Source of the DNA: Actinomycetota bacterium
Lineage (GTDB): Bacteria > Actinomycetota > Thermoleophilia > UBA2241
Assembly (NCBI GenBank): GCA_026392265.1
Contig: JAPLCL010000073.1
Location: forward strand, 1-15,588
Length of the DNA stretch: 15,588 nucleotides
Direction of reading: 5' to 3'
The position numbers were made by a program, and so were the translations under genes. The notes under the pieces are model-generated. The model had not been told where the DNA came from, made no database searches, and saw only the letters and a list, made by a program, of their open reading frames with translations. This document shows positions 7,158-14,916 of this stretch, in pieces (position 1 is the first letter of the stretch; every line of letters begins with the position of its first letter).

Positions 7158-9023
7158 ATGGCAGACAGTTATCACGGTTCAGTGAACACGATGCTCGAAA
7201 AGACGCGCGCGGCCGGCGAGAGCACCTCGTTCGACCGCATGGACGACATGGGCACGCGCTGCAAGTTCTGCGAGCAGGGCATCCGCTGCTCGCTGTGCTC
7301 GCAGGGTCCGTGCCGGCTCACCGAGAAGAACCCGCGCGGCGTCTGCGGCATCGACGCCGACGGCATGGCGATGCGCAACTTCCTGCTGCAGAACACGATG
7401 GGCACCGCCACCTACACCTACCATGCCACCGAGGTCATGAAGACCCTCGCGCAGGCGAAGCCCGGCGGCACCTTCGAGATCAAGGACTGGAGCAAGCTCG
7501 AGCTGCTCGCCGACGTGGTCGGCGAGGCCGTCGAGCCCCGGGACACACTGCCCAAGCGCGTCGCCGACGCGATCCTCACCGAGTTCAACCGCGACCATCA
7601 GAGCCCGTCGCCGTTTGTCGAGAAGATGGCCCCGGCGCCGCGCATCGCCAAGTGGAAGGAACTCGGTATCATGCCGGGTGGCATCTTCCACGAGAACATG
7701 TTCGCCACCTCGAGCTGCCTCACCAACGTCGACGGCAACTACGTGAGCCTCGCCCTCAAGGCGCTGCGCCTCGGCGTCGCCACCGCCTACGGGGCGCAGA
7801 TCCCGCTCGAACTCGCGCAAGACGCGCTGTTCGGGACGCCCACGCCGCACGCCATCAAGGTCGACCTCGGCATCATCCACCCCGAGTACGTCAACATCGC
7901 CGTGAACGGCCATGAGCCCATGATCGGGGCCACCCTGATCGCCGCCGCCCATGAGCCGGCGGCCCAGGAGAAGGCGAAGGCCGCCGGCGCCAAGGGTCTG
8001 CGCATCGTCGGCTCCATCGAGACCGGCCAGGAGCTGGTGCAGCGCTTCGCGGTCGACGACGTCTTCGTCGGGCTCACCGGCAATTGGCTCACCGAAGAGC
8101 TGGCCGTCGCCACCGGCGGCCTCGACGTCTTCGCCGCCGACATGAACTGTACCGTGCCCACCCTCGGCGCCACCTGCGCCGCCCACGGCACGCTGCTCGT
8201 CCCGGTGAGCGACGTGATCGGCGTCGATGGCGCCGAGAAGCCCATCGTCTTCGACGCGGCCAAGGCCGGCGAGCAGGCGAAGCAGCTCATCGACCTGGCC
8301 ATCGCCAACTACCCCAGGCGCAGGGCACTCGGCCAGGAGACTCCGGAGCTGCGCACCGGCGACGCCGTGGCCGGCTTCAGCACCGAGAGCATCCTCGGCG
8401 CCCTCGGCGGCAGCCTCGATCCGCTGCTCGACGTCATCAAGAACGGCACGCTGAAGGGCGTCTGCGGCCTCGTGAGCTGCACCACCCTGCGCGACAGCGG
8501 CCAGGACAGCATGACCGTCGCCATGGCCAAGGAGCTCATCAAGAACGACGTGCTCGTGCTGGCCATGGGCTGCGGTAACGCCGGCCTGCAGGTCGCCGGC
8601 CTCGAGACGGCCGAAGCAAAGGAGCTCGCCGGCCCCGGCCTCAAGGCCGTCTGCGAGCTGCTCGGCATCCCGCCGGTGCTCAGCTTCGGTACGTGCACCG
8701 ACACGGGCCGCATCCTGCTGCTCGTCGGCGCTATCGCCGACGCCCTCGGCGTGGACACGTCGGCGTTGCCTGTCGTGGCAACGGCCCCCGAGTACATGGA
8801 GCAGAAGGCGACCATCGACGCCATGGCGGCGCTGGCCTTCGGTCTCTACACGCACGTCAACCCGATCCCGTTCGTGACCGGCGCCCCCAACCTGGTGAAG
8901 CTGATCACGGAAGACCTGCCAGGCGTCACCGGCGGCAAGCTCGCCGTCGAATCCGACCCGGTCGAGGCGGTCGCCGCGATGCTGGCCTGGATAGATGACA
9001 AGCGGGCTGCGCTGGGGATCTGA
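7158..9023 (+). CDS. cooS: CooS-fold protein lacking a C-cluster cysteine (CooS-V-like, probable hybrid-cluster enzyme)
   Basis: A 621-residue protein of the Ni,Fe carbon monoxide dehydrogenase family, started by an ATG 5 nt after AGGAGG. N-terminus: D-cluster pair C35-x2-C38 (the CX2C form) and B-cluster C44, C47, C52, C63. At the active site, aligned by eye to C. hydrogenoformans CODH-II, His252 matches His261, Cys331 matches Cys333, Cys441 matches Cys446, Cys472 matches Cys476, Cys513 matches Cys526 and Lys550 matches Lys563. Cys295, the ligand of the unique iron, is replaced by Glu288 in the stretch GSIETGQEL. Of the relay histidines 93/96/99/102 only one (His89) remains. A His/Glu/4-Cys set is that of hybrid-cluster protein. 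CooS-V, a family member lacking a C-cluster cysteine, is reported to lack CO activity and to react slowly with hydroxylamine. CO oxidation is therefore doubtful here. Confidence 0.93.
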   Translation: MADSYHGSVNTMLEKTRAAGESTSFDRMDDMGTRCKFCEQGIRCSLCSQGPCRLTEKNPRGVCGIDADGMAMRNFLLQNTMGTATYTYHATEVMKTLAQAKPGGTFEIKDWSKLELLADVVGEAVEPRDTLPKRVADAILTEFNRDHQSPSPFVEKMAPAPRIAKWKELGIMPGGIFHENMFATSSCLTNVDGNYVSLALKALRLGVATAYGAQIPLELAQDALFGTPTPHAIKVDLGIIHPEYVNIAVNGHEPMIGATLIAAAHEPAAQEKAKAAGAKGLRIVGSIETGQELVQRFAVDDVFVGLTGNWLTEELAVATGGLDVFAADMNCTVPTLGATCAAHGTLLVPVSDVIGVDGAEKPIVFDAAKAGEQAKQLIDLAIANYPRRRALGQETPELRTGDAVAGFSTESILGALGGSLDPLLDVIKNGTLKGVCGLVSCTTLRDSGQDSMTVAMAKELIKNDVLVLAMGCGNAGLQVAGLETAEAKELAGPGLKAVCELLGIPPVLSFGTCTDTGRILLLVGAIADALGVDTSALPVVATAPEYMEQKATIDAMAALAFGLYTHVNPIPFVTGAPNLVKLITEDLPGVTGGKLAVESDPVEAVAAMLAWIDDKRAALGI

Positions 9024-9070
9024 GCCCGACGGGCCTCACGGCCCACAGCCAACGCAAACCCGCAAGTGAC

Positions 9071-9106
9071 GAGGGCGGGGAGTGCCATGCGGCGCTCCCC
9101 GCCCTC
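9071..9106 (+). terminator. Hairpin terminator of the ferredoxin-cooS operon
   Basis: GAGGGCGGGGAG (9071-9082) pairs perfectly with CTCCCCGCCCTC (9095-9106) around a 12-nt loop, 47 nt after the cooS stop. There is no clean T-run after it, as is common in GC-rich genomes. The upstream arm shares GTGACGAGGGCGGGG with a second hairpin at 14847-14885. Confidence 0.65.
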
Positions 9107-9118
9107 TCGTCGTGACTC

Positions 9119-9176
9119 ACGTATCCTTTCTTTACGCAATCTACGTATCACTTTTTGCATTGCTTTTCTAAAGGCA
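9119..9176. other. AT-rich spacer between the cooS operon and the restriction-modification gene
   Basis: The 332-nt gap between cooS and the next gene holds the terminator, then this conspicuously AT-rich block with runs of T and two copies of ACGTATC (9119-9125 and 9143-9149, 24 bp apart). The rest of the gap (9177-9342) shows no gene or clear signal. The block may mark the edge of an acquired segment or a promoter region. Confidence 0.4.
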
Positions 9177-9342
9177 CAGACTCGCGTCGGCCGGACCATG
9201 CGCCGCATGACCCCGTATTGTGACCACGTGACGGCACAAAGAGCATGGTTCTTCGACGTTCCGGGCGTAGAAAAGCAAGGCTTGCCAAGCGGCCGATGGG
9301 CCGAGAAGCCGAGAGATCGTGGCTGTCGTCCGTATGGTGCGA

Positions 9343-9348
9343 TACTCT
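9343..9348 (+). promoter_or_regulatory. Putative -10 box for a leaderless restriction-modification transcript
   Basis: TACTCT fits TANNNT and ends 7 nt before the ATG at 9356. The purines GGAGG touch the ATG directly, too close to act as a ribosome binding site, which favours a leaderless start. Confidence 0.4.
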
Positions 9349-9355
9349 TCGGAGG

Positions 9356-12300
9356 ATGACCGCCGACGGGGCCATACCAGGCGCGTTCACTGCCTTTCGC
9401 GATTACCTCACCGAGGTGGGTCGTGACCTGGCGGCCGGCAACGCCACGGAGCACACGCACCGTCCGGCGCTCAAGGCGCTGCTCATCGCCCTCGACCCAG
9501 ACGTGCGCCCGGTCAACGAACCCAAGCGCATCGAGTGCGGCGCCCCCGACTTCATCGTCACGCGCAACGACCTGCCGGTCGGCTACATCGAGGCCAAGGA
9601 CGTAGGCCGCTCGCTGGACGAGATCGAGCGCGACGAGCAGCTCAGGCGGTATCGAGAGAGCCTCAGCAACCTGATCTTGACCGACTACCTCGAGTTCCGC
9701 TGGTTCAAGGACGGCGAGAAGCAGCAGACTGCGCGCATCGCCTACGTCGGCGACTCGGGCAAGCTGCGGCCCGATCGCGAAGGGCAGAAGCTGGCGGCGG
9801 CCATGTTCAGCTCGTTCCTCGCGCAGGAGCCGCCGATGGTCGGCACGCCCCAGGACCTCGCGAAGCGCATGGCGGCGCTCACGCGCATCGTCCGCGACAT
9901 CGTGCAGGCGGCGCTCGAGCACGACCGCAGCAGCGGCTCGCCGCTGCGCGAGCAGCTCGAGGGCTTCCGTCGCCAGCTCATCCACGACCTCGGCGAAGAG
10001 CAGTTCGCCGATATGTACGCACAGACCATCGCTTACGGCCTCTTCGCGGCGCGCGTCAACGCCCCCGCCGACGAGCACTTCAGTCGCCAGCACGCCGCCT
10101 ACGACTTGCCCAAGACCAACCCCTTCCTGCGCCAGATGTTCGGCCAGATCGCCGGCCCGGAGCTGGATGACCGGATCGCCTGGGCCGTCGACGACCTCGC
10201 CGAACTGCTGGCCCGCGCCCGCATGGACCTCGTGCTCGCGGACTTCGGCAAGCGCACCCGGCAAGAAGACCCGGTGGTGCACTTCTACGAGACCTTCCTC
10301 AAGGCGTACGACCCCAAGATGCGAGAGGCGCGAGGCGTCTACTACACGCCCGAGCCCGTGGTGAGCTACATCGTGCGCAGCGTCGATCACATCCTCAAGA
10401 CCGAGTTCGGCCTGTCCGACGGCCTCGCCGACAACTCGATGATCGAAGTGCCCGTGCCAGGCGAACCCGAGAATGCGCGCAGGGGCCATAGGGTGCAGAT
10501 CCTCGACCCGGCCACCGGGACCGGCACGTTCCTCGCTCAAGTCATCGAGACGGTCCGCGACACCGTTGTGGCCAAGTACGGCGCCGGTATGTGGCCCGGC
10601 TACGTGCACGACCACCTGTTGCCGCGCCTCTACGGCTTCGAGCTGCTCATGGCGCCCTACGCCATCGCCCACTTGAAGCTCGGTCTACGCCTCAAGGAGA
10701 CCGGCTACGACATCGATGAGAGCGAGCGCTTGTCGGTCTTCCTTGCAGATACTCTCGAGCAGCCACACACCGCCTCGATCCACGGCCCGTTTACCAATTG
10801 GCTCGCGGAAGAAGCAGACGGAGCTAGTGACGTGAAGCACGTTCTTCCCGTGCTGGTGGTGATCGGCAATCCACCGTACTCGTATGAGTCGAAGAACCGC
10901 GGGAAATGGATATCCGGGCTCATCCGCGACTACTACTCTGTTGACGGTCTGCCTCTCGGGGAGCGGAACCCTCGCGGCCTGCAGGACGACTACGTCAAGT
11001 TCATCCGATTCGCGCAGTGGAAGGTCAACCAGACTGGTCAGGGCGTGGTTGGGTTCATCACGAACAACAACTACCTGGACGGGACCACTTTTCGCGGGAT
11101 GCGAAGGAATCTCCTACGTACTTTCGATGCCATCTACATCTTGGATTTGCATGGGTCCGCAAAGAAGGGTGAAACAGCCCCCGATGGGTCTCTTGATGAG
11201 AACGTCTTTGACATTCAGCAGGGCGTCGCAATCGTGCTCTTGGCGCGTTTCCCCGACCGCCGCAATAGATCATCGGCTGGCGTCGTGAAGCATGCTGACG
11301 AATGGGGCACAAGGAGTCACAAGAATGCCGTGCTCGCCGACTCCGACGTTTCGACATCAGGCTGGGAACTTCTAGATCCCTCTGCGCCCGACTATCTGTT
11401 TGTCCCCCATGCGCAATCCCCTCGCCGCGGAGTACTCAAGAGGGTGGAGCTTGTGCGACATCTTCAAGCAGTCCTCTGTGGGTATCGTGACTTCTTGGGA
11501 TTCTGTGGCGGTCACGTGGTCTCGGGAGGATGCTCTGGCGGGTGCTCACAGCCTCCTGAGCGGAGATCCAGACGCCGTGGCCGCAAGACTCGGCTTGGAT
11601 CGGTGGAGCAGAGGATCGAGGCTCGCCAACGCTCGCGAGGACCTGCGCGCGCACGGAATAGAGCAAGACGATGTGGTCCCGCTTGCGTACAGGCCCTTTG
11701 ATACTCGATACACCATTTGGACGGGCACTTCTGAGGGATTCCTGGCCAGGCCGAGGACTGCGGTCATGCGCAACATGACCTGCGGCAATCTGGCGCTCCT
11801 CAGTAGTCGAATGACCAAGGGTGAGTCATTCGCTCATGCCTTTGTGACTCGCCATGTCTCCGAGAAGATCCTGCTGTCGCCGAAGACATCGAACAACAGC
11901 TTTCACTACCCGCTCTTCTCACCAGCACCCACAGTCGGCTCCGATCCAAGCGCGAACCTCACCGCAGGGTTCCTTGAGGCACTTGGAGAAGTCGTCCCAG
12001 AAGACGCGCTTCGCTACATCTACGCGCTTCTCTATGCTCCGTCGTATCGACTCCGATATGGCGCGCTGCTAACACGCGACTTCCCGCGCATCCCGCTCAC
12101 GTCCGACCGGGAGCTCTTCCGCGACCTCTGCCGCCTCGGCTCGCGACTCGTGACGCTACACCTCATGGAGGCCGACAACCTCGCGTCGGGCGCGAAATAC
12201 GAGGGGAGCGGCGAAAACCGCGTCGAGAAGGTGCGCTACAGCGCGCCGGGGCAAGGCGCCGAGCAGGGCCGCGTGTGGATCAACGCCACGCAGTACTTCG

Positions 12301-12506
12301 AGGGTGTGCCGCCCGAGGTCTGGGAGTTCCACGTGGGCGGCTACCAAGTCTGCGCCAGGTGGCTCAAGGACCGCAAGGGCCGGCTGCTGAGCTACGCCGA
12401 CCTCACGCACTACCAGTACGTCGTCGCCGCGCTCGCCGAGACCATCGCGCTCATGCGCGCGATCGACGAGGTCATCGATGCGCACGGCGGGTGGCCGCTG
12501 AGCTGA
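9356..12506 (+). pseudogene. Fused restriction endonuclease-adenine methyltransferase (type ISP/IIG-like), frameshifted
   Basis: If intact, a single polypeptide of about 1,049 residues that methylates adenine at a recognition site and cuts unmodified DNA. An N-terminal PD-(D/E)xK nuclease is seen as PDFIV (Asp65) with IEAK (Glu79, Lys81). A helical linker follows. The methyltransferase has the SAM motif DPATGTGTF (384-392) and the catalytic NPPY (505-508). The C-terminal specificity region ends in the stretch VWEFHVGGYQVCARWLKDRK typical of type ISP enzymes. No helicase domain is present, unlike LlaBIII, so type IIG/IIL is the closer architecture. One extra C in the run of five at 11404-11408 breaks the frame: the first part reads to a stop at 11701, while the rest continues in the next frame from about 11409 to 12506. 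As given, the first product keeps nuclease and methyltransferase motifs but loses target recognition. Sequencing error is possible. Confidence 0.88.
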
Positions 12507-12523
12507 CGGCTCCACAACGAAGG

Positions 12524-12548
12524 ACGGCGCCGCCGAGGGCGACGCCGT
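12524..12548. terminator. Candidate bidirectional terminator between convergent genes
   Basis: ACGGCG-C-CGCC pairs with GGCG-A-CGCCGT around a GAG loop, with one C-A mismatch. It lies in the 76-nt gap between the restriction-modification gene and hicB, which converge here, so it could end transcripts from both sides. Confidence 0.5.
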
Positions 12549-12582
12549 AGCTCACTCTGCGCGTGGCAGGCGAGCGGGCAGA

Positions 12583-13002
12583 CTAGGCAGCGACGGTGAG
12601 CGCCACCATGTCGACTGGTTGGCTGGTGTGTCTGCTGCCCATCGCCTCGGACACCGGGCACTCCGCCTTACGATCGGCGACGTTCGTGCATGGAGCGGGC
12701 ACGTGCGGCGTGTCTGACTCGAGGGCGACAGTGGCCCACGTCAAGTCGATAGTGGGCTGCTCAACAAGAACACATCCCCGGGTGGGCTCAGAAATATCAA
12801 GGCCGTCTTCCAGCCGCCACGCAATGAAATCATCGAATGCGTCGCGCAGATGCGCGGCGGCCTCCGCCTGGGTGGCCCCGTCGCCGATCACGCGGGGAAG
12901 CTCCTTGATACGGACGAGAAAGTACCGCTCGCCCGCTTCGTGCCGCGTCTCCCATACTCGCTGGTAGGGCTGCCTGCGATAGAAAGCCAAGTCTTTACTC
13001 AT
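12583..13002 (-). CDS. hicB: HicB-family antitoxin
   Basis: Probable antitoxin of a type II toxin-antitoxin pair. The 139-residue product has the partial-RNase-H HicB fold signature at about 20-75: RYFLVRIKELPRVIGDGATQ, then an amphipathic helix AEAAAHLRDAFDDFIAWRLEDG and the proline-containing end ISEP. The C-terminal 60 residues show no DNA-binding motif I recognise and are longer than in minimal HicB proteins. The start at 13002 overlaps the end of hicA by 8 nt (ATGAGTAA), indicating translational coupling; an upstream in-frame start at 13062 would lie inside hicA. Toxin-first order is usual for hicAB. Confidence 0.72.
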   Translation of the reverse strand: MSKDLAFYRRQPYQRVWETRHEAGERYFLVRIKELPRVIGDGATQAEAAAHLRDAFDDFIAWRLEDGLDISEPTRGCVLVEQPTIDLTWATVALESDTPHVPAPCTNVADRKAECPVSEAMGSRHTSQPVDMVALTVAA

Positions 13003-13279
13003 CGGTCGGGATGCCCTTCCTTCGTAAGACCTCGAAGATTGCGTGGATTGCCTCGTCCGCAACGTAGCATCTTAGTCTTCGGCTGCGCGGCACTGCAACA
13101 TAAACGTCGCTGTAGTCTCTGTGTGTGTAGTACGTGTGCTTCCCTGATGTGCGCGCCACAAAGCCGAAGCCGGTTAGCAAAGCCTCAAAGTGCTGCTCCC
13201 CCCAGTCGCTCTTGCTCCGGCGCGTTCTACGAAGCCTCTTGAACGCCCCGGATGAGTATTCAGAGTCTGGGGCTGTCAC
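12995..13279 (-). CDS. hicA: HicA-like mRNA interferase toxin
   Basis: Small basic protein of about 94 residues, proposed to cleave mRNA when not bound by HicB. The core reads HFEALLTGFGFVARTSGKHTYYTH (about 30-53), in which GKH (46-48) matches the catalytic GSH-histidine turn of HicA, then VYVAVPRSRRLRCYVADEAIHAIFEVLRR, matching the family's strand plus C-terminal helix. The basic N-terminal stretch FKRLRRTRRSKS resembles the usual opening helix. Start is uncertain: GTG at 13279 is chosen because it lies 22 nt after the upstream gene's stop; a longer form from 13357 would overlap that gene. It overlaps hicB by 8 nt. Confidence 0.68.
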   Translation of the reverse strand: MTAPDSEYSSGAFKRLRRTRRSKSDWGEQHFEALLTGFGFVARTSGKHTYYTHRDYSDVYVAVPRSRRLRCYVADEAIHAIFEVLRRKGIPTDE

Positions 13280-13301
13280 AGCTGGTACCGGAATCCCAGT
13301 G

Positions 13302-13775
13302 CTACTCGTGTGACGCCGGCGCCAGCTGGCGGACCTCGAATGAGACTGACAGCTCATATCGTTCGTCGATCAGGATGTCGAAGGCGTATGGTCCCGGTTT
13401 CTCAAAGGCGATGTTCGCCATGTTGATGACGAACTGGCTGTTGGCGATTGCCGATAGTTCGCCCGGGTCTGGCACTTCGAACCGGCTGGTCACGGCGGGA
13501 ACGACGCCCCGCGCATCAGGATCGACCAAGCGAAGCTCGAGCGCGTGAGCTCCGATGTCAGCCCCATCGCCGTGAATCCTGAGAGCCAGGTACATGGCGG
13601 GATGCTGAGCAGGGAACGAAGCAACGCTGATCATGTCGAAGACGCCGGCGATGATCAGCTTTCCATCGGCCGTCGTCGTTGCGTAGTCGGCAAGAACCGC
13701 CAGCTCGACGTTCACCGCGTCCCCCTTTGCCATTGCGTCCAGAAGCCCAGCGAGGATAACACCATCCTGGGACAC
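13302..13775 (-). CDS. DUF6941-like protein of unknown function
   Basis: Soluble protein of up to 157 residues. The characteristic stretch is VELAVLADYATTTADGKLIIAGVFDMISVASFPAQHPAMYLALRI (about 23-67), followed by a beta-rich remainder ending in a segment with FEKPGPYAFDILIDERY. This resembles the DUF6941 family, whose role is unknown to me. There is no signal peptide or membrane segment. The start is taken as GTG at 13775, with AGGTG 7 nt upstream; ATG at 13733 is an alternative that begins just before the conserved part. It is followed after 22 nt by hicA and probably shares its transcript. Confidence 0.7.
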   Translation of the reverse strand: MSQDGVILAGLLDAMAKGDAVNVELAVLADYATTTADGKLIIAGVFDMISVASFPAQHPAMYLALRIHGDGADIGAHALELRLVDPDARGVVPAVTSRFEVPDPGELSAIANSQFVINMANIAFEKPGPYAFDILIDERYELSVSFEVRQLAPASHE

Positions 13776-13839
13776 ATCCGGTCACCTGAGGTGTTCACAT
13801 TTGCGCCCGGTGGGAGCTGGAGTCCATACTCGCGTACCG

Positions 13840-14625
13840 CTAACGGGCCTGGGCGACCGCCTGCCGCATCCTGCTGCCGAACGTCGACAAGGACTCGCCC
13901 CAGTAGACGGCGATGCGCGGGAGGGCGTAGCGCCCGTACGGCGTGGCCGCGCCGTAGTGGATCGTGGTCGCCGCCAGGTAGCCCGCGTCGCGCACGGCGC
14001 GCATGACCCGGCGGTCGTAGATCCCTCCGGGATAGCAGAAGAAGTCCACCGGCACGCCGAACTTGTGCTCGAGGACCCGCCGCGACTCCACGAGCTCGCG
14101 GTGCAGTGTAGCCGATGAGCAGCGCGTCAGGATCGCGTGGTCAAGGGTGTGCGAGCCGATCTCCCAGCCCCAGTCGACCATGCGGCGCACCTGCACGTCT
14201 CTGAGAGCCGTGCCGTTGTGGACGACGAGGTTGAGCACGGCCGGCCAGTGATACCTGCGCAGCTGGCGAGCGGCGTTGAAATACTGATCGGGGTAGCCGT
14301 CGTCGAGCGACAGCACGACGGGGCGCCGCGGCAGGTCCGCCTTCCCCGTCCAGTCATCCCACACTTGCCGCATCGTCACGGGGTGATAGCCGTGACCACG
14401 CAGATACCGCAGCTGGCTCGCGAACTGAGATGTGCTCACGTACATAAGGTAGTTGCCGGCCTGGTACCCCTGCACGTGGTGGTAGACCAGGATCGGGACC
14501 GGCGTATGCCGCGCCCACGCACTTGCCGCGGCCGGCGCACTCAGGGTGATCGCCGCGGCGCAGAGCAGCGCGAGCCAGAGCGCTGCGATGCGCGGCTGGT
14601 GGCGTCTTCCGGAGAGCGGAACCAT
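13840..14625 (-). CDS. Secreted polysaccharide deacetylase (NodB homology domain)
   Basis: Predicted metal-dependent deacetylase acting outside the membrane on N-acetylated glycans such as peptidoglycan or exopolysaccharide. The 261-residue product has a basic N-terminus, a hydrophobic stretch (about 14-30) and an AxA cleavage site ending at residue 36 (APAAASA), so it is exported. VPILVYHHV (43-51) precedes the NodB motifs: motif 1 SLDDG (106-110, catalytic and metal aspartates), motif 2 HTLDH (159-163, metal histidines) and motif 3 as CYPGG (197-201), where many members have RxPxG. The ATG at 14625 lacks a Shine-Dalgarno; TACCAT 5 nt upstream may be a -10 box, and an in-frame GTG at 14652 is an alternative. 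No related cell-wall genes are adjacent. Confidence 0.9.
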   Translation of the reverse strand: MVPLSGRRHQPRIAALWLALLCAAAITLSAPAAASAWARHTPVPILVYHHVQGYQAGNYLMYVSTSQFASQLRYLRGHGYHPVTMRQVWDDWTGKADLPRRPVVLSLDDGYPDQYFNAARQLRRYHWPAVLNLVVHNGTALRDVQVRRMVDWGWEIGSHTLDHAILTRCSSATLHRELVESRRVLEHKFGVPVDFFCYPGGIYDRRVMRAVRDAGYLAATTIHYGAATPYGRYALPRIAVYWGESLSTFGSRMRQAVAQAR

Positions 14626-14706
14626 GACGCATGGTAGCACTCGGCTTCGCACGACCGCTTCTCACTTGACGAAAACGCGGCGCCGCGTGATTCTTCAGCA
14701 ATCCGA

Positions 14707-14734
14707 TTGCCTTTATGCTCAAAACGTGTAGAAT
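14707..14734 (+). promoter_or_regulatory. Orphan plus-strand promoter candidate
   Basis: TTGCCT (14707-14712) and TAGAAT (14729-14734) are separated by 16 nt, a good sigma-70-type match in a GC-rich background. No convincing plus-strand gene follows before the strong hairpin at 14847-14885, so a small RNA of about 145 nt is possible. The 182-nt stretch between the deacetylase start and the hairpin otherwise holds only short inverted repeats such as CGGGA-GGCGA-TCCCG (about 14745-14760). Confidence 0.4.
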
Positions 14735-14846
14735 GCCGCGATTCGGGAGGCGATCCCGATGCGAAGACTTCCTCGGACACGGCTACGGACCCGGGACTCC
14801 GCTGCAGGCGGACGTAGGCGCCGGACACCGACTCCGAGGGGCGCAC

Positions 14847-14885
14847 GTGACGAGGGCGGGGCTCCTTGAGCCCCGCCCTCGTCAC
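14847..14885. terminator. Perfect 18-bp hairpin, likely terminator of the PPC-domain gene
   Basis: GTGACGAGGGCGGGGCTC pairs with its exact complement around a 3-nt CTT loop. It lies 31 nt beyond the minus-strand stop at 14917. No T-run follows on either strand. Its left arm repeats 15 bases of the cooS terminator. Confidence 0.7.
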
Positions 14886-14916
14886 GCCTCCACCGGAGCC
14901 CCGCTCCGGCGCCGCC

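Noticed and set aside
7179..8855. 558-codon minus-strand open frame under cooS
   Set aside because: Antisense shadow; the plus strand carries unmistakable CooS motifs.
9119..9149. Two ACGTATC copies as an attachment site or regulator repeat
   Set aside because: Seven bases is too short, no integrase gene is near, and no flanking duplicate was found at the other end of the accessory region.
8846..10672. 608-codon minus-strand open frame across the end of cooS and the restriction-modification gene
   Set aside because: It is the antisense shadow of two well-supported genes, rich in the low-complexity pattern typical of GC-rich complementary strands.
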